Shown piece by piece: positions 32,291 to 43,161 of a DNA stretch of 64,000 nt. The notes below the pieces were generated by a model. It did no database searches. It saw only the letters and a program-made list of their open reading frames with translations, and was not told the DNA's origin. Numbering within the stretch: position 1 is the stretch's first letter; every line of letters begins with the position of its first letter. Location of the stretch: contig JACONQ010000003.1 of NCBI GenBank assembly GCA_014281115.1, positions 744,001 to 808,000 of the forward strand, given 5' to 3'. A program made the position numbers and the translations under genes. Source of the stretch: Laburnicola sp. R22_1. Lineage: Eukaryota; Ascomycota; Dothideomycetes; Pleosporales; Didymosphaeriaceae.

Positions 32291-35200
32291 AAATGAGGGT
32301 TAGAAAAGAGAAGAGGGCGTACTCGGCTGGCAGTTTCCAATCCCACTGATGTTCGGTTCGTGCAGAATATATATATATATCATCGATTTTCTTTTCGCCT
32401 TCCCCACAATGCTCACTACCTAACTGCGCCTGATCCATGCATGCATGTCCACATAACCTACCCCCCCCATTCCCTGTCTACTGATCCGTTCCGCAACTTG
32501 GCGCACGCAGCTGGAAAAGAAATCCATTCCGAGATTCAGCGCACGCATGCGGGAAACGAAGCTTGACGGATAGAAAGGAGAGAAGGAAGAATCGAGGGCC
32601 AGGTCTTGGTCAGTCAGTCATCGAACAATGACATGCATCCACAGCAGATCTTGCAGTACCAGCCAGGCAGAAATCATGGAGAGAAGAATCGAGCGCCAAC
32701 CCTCAGTTAGTGAGTCAGCCGTCTAACAAGGACATGCACAGCGCGACGACGAAAAGAAAAAATGAGAATCACCAGGTCGTTGCGCAGGGTGAATCGTGTG
32801 ATATCCTAGCGTACATGAATGATTCTGATGCAGGTTTTTGCCGTGGTGCGTTGAAAAAAAAACTTTTCCCAAGTACGTTTTGTTTCCCACCGAAAGTCGC
32901 GCTTGGTACGATAATATAGCCTGGGTTAACGCGAACGCGACGCACCGACACCAGAGGAGCGTCCGGCTCTTTCTCGTCATCCACGCGCTCACACCACTGA
33001 TCTGCCGGTTAGGCGTTCGCGCAAAGTATGCAAGGTTTCCCGGTCTTCTCTTCCGGAGAGCAGTGCAACACCCCACCACGACAGTAGACTATTGCCGCAT
33101 GAGTACGTACTACGTAGTCAGCTCATCAAGCGCAGAACGAACAGGGTTGCGATAAACCAGCCCACCATCGTCCTGTAATGTAAGCAGCGCGTTTCAAAAG
33201 CAGTGACGTTTCGTCAATCCACCGAAGGTACCTCAGGCATTCGCACATCAGCCGACCGGACTCCCGGTGCCGCATAAACAGCCCCATGTTCCCTGTCCAT
33301 TTCACGAGGTCCTCCTATACCTACCCCGCCCCAACTCAATGCAAGACATTTAACGCGCCATACAAACCCGACAGTATTCTATATTTGAATTTTCGCACAC
33401 CCATGTCCCCTCCCACTCCATGCAGCTTTTCATCTGACAGCGGCATCTCGTACTGCAAACGAGAAAGAAGGCAAAAAGCACCCACTCCGAGTGGGAGACG
33501 GACGAGCGCGTAGATCCGTCACAAAGGTAAGCCGCGCATGCGCATGTGTGCGAGCACTTCAGCCTTTGACTAGGAATGTCCCGAATAATGAGTCATCATC
33601 TATGTAGGAGCAGCTGGTGTGTCTGCCTCTTTGCACATAATTAGTATCACGGAATCGGCTCGGCACCTCGCTGTTTAGCGGTGCAAAAAGCCTATTTCCA
33701 CTTCACTTCAACGGGTAGTTGCTGCCGCCGGGAGTGCTCTCTTTGACCGGCTCATTTCTCGACATTCAGTGACCCATGCTAGATGTTCCAAGGGTTGAAC
33801 TCTGAAGATGAGCATGTGCAACGCCTCGTTTTGAGAGTCGGCGAGGCAGAGCAGTCAAATTGATATCTCCTAAAGAGGAAGGCAGCATGTGCTGCGGTAT
33901 CGCTCGGCTTCACAGGGATGGCTGAACGCGAGAAAGCTACATCCTGGTGTCATACTCAATCAGTGTGTACGGCGCAAGAGCGAACCGCTCGAGCCGCATC
34001 AGATGCGATCCAACTAGTAGAGCGTTACTCGCTTTGATTTTGCTGGGTATATTGTCAAGTGTAGTAGAGCAGCGCCTAGGGCTCACAGAGTCGGTCGGTC
34101 CACACGTGCTCGATACTAAGGCGACGTGTAACTGCGACACGAGTAGAACACGCGTGTGGTGGCGACGCGTGACCGACCGCTGAGCTGAGGATGGAGGGGC
34201 TGCAAGTAAGCGGGAAGGTGTAACCTTGTTTGATGATTGTGATGAGCAATGAAAACTGATAGGCTGTGATATAGGGCTGGCGACACTTTTAGCCGGCTGC
34301 GTCCTTGTGCTCCGGTATCTGGGATACCTGCTCTCAATGTTCACATGGTGGAGCAGGTCACGTGACGTGGCAACGAAATGAGGCACGGTCTGCTGCCCAC
34401 AACCGTGGCGCTGCAGACAGATACAACGGCCAGGACTAGATGCAGCTTCTCACCGGTGACATGCATACGTCGGGATGCTCGGCGAGCCCTATCTGAGGTG
34501 CTCTCGGGGATACTATGAGAAATGGCTATGGCGGCAATTTCGTTTTTGAAAGTGTGTGCGTCTTCGGGATGAGCGGCTCCCAGGGCTCATCGGAAGGCAA
34601 AAGCGAGAAAGCGAGAGGGGAGGCCGATGGGAATGTGCTATCACGAGGTGGTGAGGCGCCGCGCCCAGCATGGTAATGCATGAGCCCACAATCATGCACA
34701 GAGCGGGCAACGAGATGGGTGGACTTGGTTTTCAGGCATCCGGAGAAGGACCGGGCTGGGGGAAGCCCCGAAGCTCTCTCCACGCTGCTTGCTAATACGG
34801 TAAGCTGTGTGACGTCGCGAGACGGCCGAACCAGAGCAGCGGGTCGAAGCGCATGGACGCGGTCGAAAGCGAGATGAGGCAGATTTGTGCTTGAGAGCGA
34901 TGTCGCTATTGTTGGTTACCGACATGTTATTGTTGAAAGAGATGCATCCATGGTTGCTTTGTTGGGTGCGGGGTGCGGTGGAGACAGATGATGTTGAGCG
35001 AAGGTACAAATGGATCTGCACTAAGGCCCGCCACGCGCCCGGGTTTGACGCCAACTCTAACTTTGTTGCGCATGGGCATCGGGAGGAGGCAGCGGCTCGT
35101 CTTCGAGGGCACAGAAAAAGGGCTGACGTCGAAAGCTTCTCTGATGAGACAGGGCCGAGACGGACGGCGGGCCAATAGCCAGGCTGGCAGCGCGGTGCCA

Positions 35201-35754
35201 GAGGGCAGGCTAGCGTCGCGGTGGCAGGCTGTGGTCACGGGAGGATAGCGACATGACAGGCTCTGGGGCTGAGGCATGGCTGTGCGACTGTGACCAAGGT
35301 ATTGTCCGACGGGTCAGAAAGTTTGCGTCGTCCCAAGGCGCCCACGATGCGATGCGAGGGCACATTCCGATGGTAGCGTTTGGGGACAGGGCAGATGTTT
35401 GGGCGCGCCAGAGCGGGATGAGGGCAGGGCGCTACGCGTTGGGAGCCGTCGAATTTCGAATTTCGAATTTCAGCAGGGCCAATGGCAGGGCGTGGCGGCC
35501 AGCACGGCCAGGGCGCGGGCAAAGCGGCCATCACGTTGGCTACGCGCCCCGAATTTCGCGGCGAGTGTGACTGTGATTTGGCGATTTTGGCTGGCGGCTC
35601 TGGACCTGGACAGCGTTGCAGCGTTCCAGCGACGGGTGAATCGTCATGCGACGGCTGCTGCGCGTGGAGCAGGAGGCTGGCGCAAGCGTCCACGTCAAGC
35701 CGGGCTGCGCGCACACCGCCTGCGGTACGTCATCGAGGTCGGGCGGCGGCGGGC

Positions 35755-35782
35755 GCAGGCAGGCAGGCAGGCAGGCAGGCCG
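35755..35782. repeat. GGCA tetranucleotide microsatellite
   Basis: About six GGCA units in a row in GC-rich sequence upstream of the hapB leader. Confidence 0.8.
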
Positions 35783-35881
35783 GCGCGTCTGCGAACAGGG
35801 TGGAACGGCACCAGCGTCAACAACCGGGCGCGCGTCTGATGGAGAGCGCGGGACAGCAATTCATTTTCCTTCAGGATTATG

Positions 35882-37515
35882 TTTTGTGTTGTTCACTGTT
35901 GTGCGGCCGAGCGCGGAAGGTGCGCGCAGGCGGCGGCGGGCAAAAAGGCAGCAGCGGGCGGGCTTGATTGGGCCGGGCCCCCTGCCACCAGCGGCCGAAT
36001 AAGAAGGAGCGAGGCCCCTCCTCGCTGCGACGCCCAATCGCTTCCTCCACTCCCATCTCCAATCATTGCCCAGGCGCTCACCTATCAACGTCGCGGCCTA
36101 GAATACCTACTAGACCATCGCTCAAGCATCACGAGTCTGCACCACGGCAGCTCGTGGCCTCGACATCCATCGGGTATAGCGACCGTCGGCCGTGGTGCCT
36201 TTGGAGGACGAGCAGGCCAGCCAACACCAGCGCGTCCCGCAACCTCACCACCAAAACGTGACCGCCGCCTGCTGCGGACTCAGGCTTCGGCACCTTCGGT
36301 AAGGCCCATCCCTCCGTGCAGCGTGCGCGCTCTCTCCCTCCGCGCCGTCGGCGCCAGCTGCTCTGCTGCTGCCCGCCTTTCGTCTTCTCTGCTAACGGCG
36401 CGCAGGCCGGGCGCACACGCCTCGCTGGAGTCTAGCGGCTGCCATCGTGCCCGCCCGCTTCCCGCTGCACCGTCAGCTGCACCGCGACTCTTTATACATT
36501 GTCGAGCACAGCAGCCACGCTTCCGACCGACGACGGCTCCAAGCACCAGCGTCACCATCCCACATTCGCGCGCCGCACCAGCGACGTGGACCGCGGCCTG
36601 ATTCAAATCGGTAAGTGCTCGCGGCCATGCATGGACCTGCATTGCCAGCGCATCACCCCTCCAATCGCCCGCCCGCCAGCACATGCCTCCCCTCGCCCTG
36701 CTCCAATTGCTCGACCCTCCGCGCCTCGGGCTAGCTAACCATTGCTCCCCCAGAAACCACTTCTCCCAGCTTCGTCCCCGACTGGTGAACGCCTGCAACG
36801 GTCCACTCTCCACACGGCGCGGCCCTCTAACTTGCACCCACTCCAAGCGTCCTACACGACGCCTGCGCGCGCACCGCCTCACCACTACGCGCCCAATCGC
36901 ACCCGTTGCGCCTCCGTCTGCGCGAGGCTTCGGCGGTGCACCCCCAGCAGCTCGCCTCACAAGCGTGGCCATTGACAACGCATCAAGCATCTGCCCTGCC
37001 GTGACATAACTCTAGCTCTTGGTGCCCAGATAAACTGGTGCTCCCGATATCAACACTCGGCCAGCAAACACGCGCGACCCGTCAAGGCAGCTATTAATCG
37101 ACGCGCGCACCGAGACGGCCAGCGACCCATCAGCCGACTCAGCTCCCCGCATCCCCCAGCAAGCATTGGCTGCTTGACGCGAGAGTCATTGGTCGCTTGC
37201 TTATCCCGCATTTGCTCCAGGCACCAAGCCACCGCCAGTCGTTGCGGCTCTCGACTTGAGTCGCGTCTCTGCGCCCCCAATCATCCCAGTCGCGAGACCT
37301 TCGTCCCAACCCTCTCAGTTATCACTGCGCGCATAGGCTGCACCATCGTCCATTCGAGACGACTTGCAAAAGCTTCCACGAGCACCGATACAACAGCGAC
37401 ATCTGTGCTGGAGTGGCGTATCTGGGCTGTCACTCAGGCTACGCTGCCTTCCGTCGCGTCCTCTAGTCTCGTCTCTGTACACTCCAGGTAGTGCGTACCT
37501 GACCAGATCGCTGCC
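35882..37515 (+). promoter_or_regulatory. hapB long ATG-free leader region
   Basis: I scanned each line: from 35882 to the hapB start at 37516 the trinucleotide ATG occurs only at 36627, 36631 and 36683, all inside one candidate intron (36611-36753). At this composition more than ten would be expected. A second candidate intron is 36299-36405 (GTAAGG donor, TGCTAAC branch, GCGCAG acceptor). The stretch is pyrimidine-rich, as fungal leaders often are. This is best read as a very long 5' untranslated leader cleared of upstream start codons. The transcription start cannot be fixed. The many long open frames on both strands are GC-driven and not called. Confidence 0.65.
36611..36753 (+). other. 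Candidate leader intron of hapB
   Basis: GTAAGT donor at 36611, GCTAAC branch at about 36734 and CCCAG acceptor ending at 36753; 143 nt. It contains the only three ATG triplets of the leader region. Confidence 0.65.
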
Positions 37516-38601
37516 ATGACCGACTACGCACAATACCAACAACCACACCACGGGCACCCGGCTTCCCACTTGCAAAACTACGGGGGAGCCCCGAATCCGG
37601 GCGCGCCGAATTCGTCCATAACATCGCCCACGCAACCACAAATGCACTCCTATCAACAGAACTCTCCCATTCTACCGTCTCAGGGTTACCCGCCAACCGG
37701 CGCGCCAAATGGACAACACCAACAGATGAACTATCCGCAGGGGTACATGCCGGGCATGCATCAGCAATATGGCATGTCTCCAACGCAGGCAGCGGCTATG
37801 GCGACTGCGGCCGCTGCTGGCCCGGCCGGCTACTACGACCCGAATCAGATGGGCCAAGGTCAGCTTGCGCAAGATCCGCGAGCCTCTCCGCGCATGTCTG
37901 GAGGCCAAATGCAAAAGGACGGGCGCGTCGCTCCACGGTCGCCCACGGCAGTCTCCAATGCTATGGGTGCTGGTGGCATTCCCTCCCAGGTCCCCATGAC
38001 ACCGGGACAAGCGATCCAACGACGGATGAGTACGCAGATCCATAGCCCGGCGATGCAGCAACCCCAACCTGTGATGACGCACGGACCAAGACCCTCAGTG
38101 CCACCGATGGCTCAGCAAGGCCCTCCGCCGCACCAACAGTCACCCGAACTTGTCGCCAGTGCCCAAGCCGAAGAAGCACCCCTTTATGTCAATGCTAAGC
38201 AGTTCCATCGGATATTGAAGAGACGCCTCGCACGGCAAAAGCTCGAGGATGCTCTTCGTCTCACGTCCAAGGGGCGGAAGCCTTACCTCCATGAGTCGAG
38301 ACACAACCACGCAATGAGGCGTCCTCGTGGTCCTGGTGGACGGTTCTTGACGGCTGACGAGGTGGCCCAGATGGAAGCCAACAAGACGGGAATGCCTGAC
38401 GGAGAAGACGGCGGCAACAAGGAAAATGCAAATGCGCCCGTTAAAGCCACGGCATCACAAACAAATTCGGGTACAAAACGGAAAGCATCCTCGACTAATC
38501 TCAAGGGGTCGTCGTTGAATAAGAAAAAAGCCGTACAGCGGGTGAGCACAAGCGAAGAGGACGATGAAGAGGAAGAGGATGACGCCGACGATGACGGCTG
38601 A
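37516..38601 (+). CDS. hapB: CCAAT-binding factor subunit HapB (NF-YA/Hap2)
   Basis: 361-residue NF-YA subunit of the heterotrimeric CCAAT-binding complex, one coding exon. The conserved core is at about residues 218-280: [19 protein letters not shown] (subunit-association helix), a short linker, then [19 protein letters not shown] (DNA-contact part) and [10 protein letters not shown]. The N-terminal half is rich in Gln, Pro, Gly and Met and is probably disordered. The C-terminus has Lys-rich text (a possible nuclear signal, KRKAS and NKKKAVQR) and ends in a Glu/Asp run. In fungi this complex controls iron, redox and metabolic genes. It starts at the first ATG after the ATG-free leader, which supports this start strongly. 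Confidence 0.97.
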   Translation: MTDYAQYQQPHHGHPASHLQNYGGAPNPGAPNSSITSPTQPQMHSYQQNSPILPSQGYPPTGAPNGQHQQMNYPQGYMPGMHQQYGMSPTQAAAMATAAAAGPAGYYDPNQMGQGQLAQDPRASPRMSGGQMQKDGRVAPRSPTAVSNAMGAGGIPSQVPMTPGQAIQRRMSTQIHSPAMQQPQPVMTHGPRPSVPPMAQQGPPPHQQSPELVASAQAEEAPLYVNAKQFHRILKRRLARQKLEDALRLTSKGRKPYLHESRHNHAMRRPRGPGGRFLTADEVAQMEANKTGMPDGEDGGNKENANAPVKATASQTNSGTKRKASSTNLKGSSLNKKKAVQRVSTSEEDDEEEEDDADDDG

Positions 38602-40855
38602 ACAAGACGCTCTACATGCTCCCTTTCTTGCCCATTCCCGATCTCCTTCGCGGGCCTTTTAATCCTTCGATGTTGTTCTTCCATCTTCCCTTTTTTGACG
38701 AATTTACGATTGCGGTTGCTTTTGGATCAGGATTTTCATGTTGCATATCAACACTTGTGTTAGGTGCATGCAGCAATACCACAGATTGAACTCTTCTATT
38801 TGTTTTGAGCGAGGGAAGGCATGGGCCGGGGTTGAGCTGGGTTATACACTTGGGATGAACGGTCGGCTGGAAGCATGATACCATGTTTACATTCATTTCG
38901 ATGGAGCATCTGGAGGACGGGGCGACTCGTCGTACGGTCCTCCCTCTCTCTCACCTCTTATGTCAGACGTCGGGTCCCTTTCTTATTTGCCTGTGGCTTT
39001 TTTTTCCATACCTTTCCCTTGCCGAATACCCTCACATTCATTAGCCACTGTATCGGATCTGTAACGGATTTGGATGCACCGGATTTCCATGCTCCGCCTG
39101 CCTAGTAGGGCCTTTTTTGGCTGGCGGGGCGATGGCGGTGCGGTGCGGAGTCTATTAGAAAGGATTGCCCCTCATAAGGAAGGAAAATCAATATCTTGTT
39201 GTAGCGAGGAGTTTTGTTGGTCTTTGGTCTTTCTTCTTTTGAGAATATTATTGATTGAGTTTAATGGACCATATGTTTACTGTTCGTGCATGCGTCCGTT
39301 GTGATGTTGATTGGGTGTGATGCTGGGCGGCTTGTTACGTGTGTTGAGTGTGTTCTGTGGGGGAGGTGTTGTTGCGTGGGTAAGGGGATGGTTTTGGGTT
39401 GGTGTAGGAGGGGTATGTTGGAGGTGGGGTGGGTTAGTGTGTGGATAGATTAGTTTAGTATGTGAATAGATGTTATAGAGCATAGAAAGATGGTTTAGTG
39501 TATAGATATATAGTTTAGTGTGGGCTCCCAGCTGTGGTCGATCCCAATCGCGCCCTTTTTTTTTACGTACTCTAGCTTTTGTTAAGTCTTATAATCTGTA
39601 AAATGTCAAGTCGACTATAGACAGATGAATGAATAAATAGTGTATAGATAAAAAGGTCTTATGCATAGATAGATTATCTAGTGCAGAGGCATTGTTAGGT
39701 AATATAAGTAGCTATTCTTTTTCCTTATAAGACGTAGCGTTTATATAATAGGTAAAAAATATATAAGAGGTTTACTGCTTACGCGATTCTAATAGTTACT
39801 TTATAAAGAATTAATAAATCTAAGAGCTTAGTTAGATTAAGAGGCTGGTGTAAGGATGGTGTTTAGATATTAAGTAGTTAAGGAGATAGAATAGGATAAT
39901 ATCCGAAGGTGTGGATGGTGATAAGACAAGTTAATATCTGCTCTTATCTAAAGCAAGGGGGGCTCTGTTTAAGCAACCCTTACTCGTTCTAGAGGAGACA
40001 TAAGGGAAATAAGCGCATGGAAGTGCCTGGAGCGATTTACAGCTGGTTGTGATAGGCTGGTTGGAATAACTGCCAGTGTTAGAGGCATGCCAGCGCACAC
40101 TACCTTTTTATATTGCGATATACGGCTCCCCTTACCGGTAAAGTATAAAAGTCGCATGTGACGGAAGTATAGGGTATGTAAACTCTAGTTTAGCTTATTG
40201 TGAGTTATATATCGCCCACCCCCCCAAAAAAAATTGGCCCCTCCCCACCAACAAACATGTTGGTGGTCACACTGTTTGGAGTGAGAAGCTGGTTTAGTGG
40301 AGGTTGAGTTACCTATAAACCAATATGAGTGAATGAGTGAAATGGTTTGGTGAAGGATTACTTACGTATCTGTGAGATTTGATTACGCAAGATTCTTAAC
40401 CTGGTGTAAGTTTTTGTAGTAGAGAACTATCAGCAAAAGAACTTCACACGCACGTTTAGTACACGGTATAACGCTGTTAAGGAAAGTTGTTCTAGTATAT
40501 TAAGGTAATATATAAATAATCTATAGCCAGGTCGAAAACGGCCTGGCATTACCCAAGCATAGTCTGATTGTTGTCGTTGTCGTTGTGCTGTTCACTCGCC
40601 CAGGTGCCGTCTTCAATGTTTCCACCGCGAACGTAGAGTTTTGAGTTTAGCACCAATGCCAATTGCCAAGATAGTTGACTCAAAGTGAGGGGCCGGCCGA
40701 TTTGCACATGCTCAACAGACGAACAGTGTCCCTAAACGGTCGCCAAACCAGTCTTATTGCTTTACTTGATTCACTGCGTTCTTTAGCACACCCACTGCTT
40801 TCCCTCACAGCGTTATACCGTGTACCGAGAGTGCGCGAAGTCTTCTTGATCATGG
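38602..40855. other. Gene-free spacer with repeat remnants
   Basis: The hapB 3' region is followed by a G/T-rich, C-poor stretch (about 39300-39540) and AT-rich sequence to about 40200. Short motifs such as GTTTAGTGTATAGATA recur at 39480-39520 and, changed, at 39630-39690. A small frame at 40675-40866 has no domain. A C-run and A-run stand side by side at about 40219-40238. Nothing here supports a gene. Confidence 0.4.
39539..39640. repeat. Dispersed repeat, copy B
   Basis: Decayed copy of the repeat at 32172-32290: GATCCCAATCGCGCC, T-run, ACGTACT, AATCTGTAAAATGTC, AAGTCGACTATAG. It is more AT-rich than copy A. Confidence 0.6.
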
Positions 40856-41275
40856 TCAAAGAGTAAATTGCTCATCGAGCATACCGATGCAGTAGTCGAG
40901 CACGCCTGTTGCAACATGAAGCGTTATCACGCTCCCGTCCGAACGTGTGAGTACAGGTGTACCTTGTGCGCGATCTAGAAACCCTTGCAAGGCCATATCC
41001 TGGTCTAGATCTCCGTTGTCGAACTCTTCGTTTAAAGCAATGAAGTATGACTGCGGCGTCGAGCTTTGTTCAATGTTGTGATGAAGCTGATGACTTGTCC
41101 TGGCTGGGTCGTGTTTGCGATTATTGTCATGCTCAATATCAAAGCACAACGATACAATGCCGCCGTCCACCATAGCCGTCTTGCAGTCAGCGGTAGATAC
41201 CGGAGCCGACGAAGACACTGTCCACACTGAAATTGTAGACGGGCTGTTGCCTTCGGTCCAACTAGCCTCATCCAT
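40856..41275 (-). CDS. Short hypothetical ORF behind the P450 pseudogene
   Basis: A 139-codon frame with an amino-acid mix that looks protein-like (many Asp, Ser, Thr; few rare residues) but no recognised domain. It lies in the same frame as the end of the P450 pseudogene, 27 bp after its stop, so it could be a separate small gene, a last exon of something broken, or chance. No introns were seen. Confidence 0.3.
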   Translation of the reverse strand: MDEASWTEGNSPSTISVWTVSSSAPVSTADCKTAMVDGGIVSLCFDIEHDNNRKHDPARTSHQLHHNIEQSSTPQSYFIALNEEFDNGDLDQDMALQGFLDRAQGTPVLTRSDGSVITLHVATGVLDYCIGMLDEQFTL

Positions 41276-41302
41276 GATCCCGTTGCCGAATTCTGAAAAA
41301 GT

Positions 41303-42785
41303 TCATCCATCGTATTCTCTCGGATCAGCCGTTCCTGACCGAAAACCACCCGAAAAGCCATCCCATGTTATCTCAACATCTCTCGATGTAGTCTCATATA
41401 ATGACAACTCAAGCCTTCTGAACAGACACGCAATAGTCAAGAGGAGTTCTGCACTAACTAAATGAAGTCCAATGCACGCCCTAGTGCCCCTGGAAAAGGG
41501 AATGGCATATTTCTCCAGTCCTCGAGCCGCGTCAAACCACCTCTCCGGATCAAATTTAAGTGGATCCGGAAACCGGGTTGGATCAAGATGCATGAAGTGG
41601 GTGCTCATGCTGACTGGAGTACCTGCAGGAATAGACCACTCGCGAAATTGCATGTCTTCGTTAGGAGCGATGCGTATAAGACGAGATGTAACTACCGCTA
41701 GTACTCGATGAGCCTCAAGAATAGCTGCACGAAGCATTGGTAACTGTTCCAGCGTTTACCAAGATGGAACAATCATGGGATTCGGGATCGCTTGATGAAG
41801 CTCTTTGGTGAGCTTTTCCAAAAAAAGTGGTGTTTTCTAGAAGATGGAAAGTTAGGACGGCAAGAGTTTGAGCCGTAGTCTCTGTTCCAGCGCCAACCAA
41901 TGTGAGGCCTTCATCCATTAGACGTTGTACGGTCTTCTCCGCTGGGGGCAAGTCACTGTCGCGGAGCTCCTGGAAGAGGGTTGTGTGATTGTTTTTGACT
42001 TGATCGGAAGGGGCAGCCAGTGTAGACTCTACTTCATGCTTTATCTTCCGTTGGACTTCGAGAAAGAAGGCTGCTGGAGGGTGTATTATCGCAGCTACGG
42101 AAGTGGGTAGTATCATCAGAAGGTCAGTCAACCACGGAAGATGGCGGTTCGTGATAGAGGCTTCGATCATGGCTAGAATAGAATGTTTCCATTCTGGCGA
42201 GAAGCCATGCTTGTCCAGTAGTTTGAAATTTTTCCCGAATGCGTAGGCAGAAATTATATCCAGCGTCAAGGCCGTGAAAGCTGTGTGCAATTCGACAACA
42301 TCATCTGACTTGGCATATTCGCCCAACGCATGACATAGCTTGTCGACCCTGGCTTGTAGAAGGGGTTCAATTGCGGTTATCGAGGCTTTCGAGAAATATG
42401 GATTGAGAGCGGATCTCCGGAGTCGATGGTGCTCATGGCCGACGGTGCCAAATATAGATTGCCCGCCGGATCGGCCAACAAACCACGGTGATTTGTCGCG
42501 ACGCCGTCCACCAGCAGAATAGAGCGTATTGTACCAGTCTGGGTCGCGAATGTGAAGTTCATAAGGGTTGATGCGCACGATTGGTCCATAAATTGAATGC
42601 CAGCGCTCAATCTCTTTGTAGTATTGACTATGTTTGATAAAGTCGAAGTAGAATTCGTACCACGTGGTGACAGCAGCCAGATAAGGGCCAGGAAACTGAG
42701 CTAGCGGGCTGAAAAATAGGCGGTTCAGAGCCAAGCATAAACAGTACGTGAAGAAGGCGATCACAATGAGCACAACTAGAGGCAT
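41303..42785 (-). pseudogene. Cytochrome P450 pseudogene (frameshift plus nonsense)
   Basis: Reads as a single-exon P450 of the trichodiene-oxygenase-like fungal type: membrane anchor (MPLVVLIVIAFFTYCLCLAL), AQFPGPYLAAVTTWYEFYFD, I-helix AGTETTAQ, ExxR in EAHR, FDPERW and heme loop FSRGTRACIG with Cys. The frame breaks at a run of seven T (minus strand; 41820-41826): one T too many. The downstream frame then has a TAA at 41756-41758, where related proteins have Gln. CAA to TAA is a C-to-T change of the RIP type. The remaining domains are in order and well preserved, so the inactivation is recent, or one of the two lesions is a sequencing error. Divergent partner of the SDR at 43162. Confidence 0.85.
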
Positions 42786-43161
42786 GATTATATCTCGTGA
42801 TCAACAAATATCGAGTTCCTCCTCATCTAGACAGAACTGGAGTTCATTAAGGCAAGCATGTAATCCTCCACATCCGGGCCGTGGCCCGATCATAGAAATA
42901 CATACTGACGGAGGTCCGTTTCACGTGATCGGAGTTCCGATCACGTGCACATCTGCTCCCGGGCCCCGGCCCCGGGGCAGGCAGTAGCGAAAGGGCCTAG
43001 TCTTGAACCCCAACGACAATATTCCAAGAACCTTTGCATTCAGTAGCCTACTTTCCAAGCTAAGGACTCAGCACTACGGCTGTTCCCACGCATTGCGCCG
43101 CCCTCGTTTCTCTTTCGTGGATCCAGCTCATTCCAAGGTTGCTTCCTAATCGATCTCCACT
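42786..43161. promoter_or_regulatory. Divergent promoter with double E-box palindrome
   Basis: At 42922-42947 two perfect 12-bp arms (CACGTGATCGGA and its complement) face each other with a 2-bp centre; each outer end is a CACGTG E-box. A GC-only block with overlapping CCCGGG/GGCC palindromes follows at about 42957-42977. The palindrome lies about 137 bp from the P450 start and 215 bp from the SDR start, so one regulator could serve both. Confidence 0.7.

Larger units (their letters stand above)
31343..35881. other. Gene-poor spacer of about 4.5 kb
   Basis: No coding region here can be supported. The left part (31.7-32.3 kb) holds repeat remnants listed separately. A run of alternating TA is at about 32370-32380. 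The part from about 34.3 kb becomes GC-rich and open in several frames by composition. Short tandem repeats include CGAATTT units near 35453-35470 and a GGCA array near 35755-35780. No tRNA or other structured RNA was recognised. Confidence 0.4.

Noticed and set aside
32402..32410. CCCCACA in the spacer right of the cluster
   Set aside because: Single site in a 4.5-kb spacer far from any gene start; consistent with chance expectation.
35399..36002. Overlapping plus-strand open frames of 118-161 codons
   Set aside because: All three frames are open at once, crossing a GGCA microsatellite; composition effect, no domain.
36280..36990. 236-codon open frame on the minus strand upstream of hapB
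   Set aside because: GC-rich composition opens many frames here; it is Arg/Ala-rich without domain, lies antisense to the ATG-free leader and has no splice or family support.
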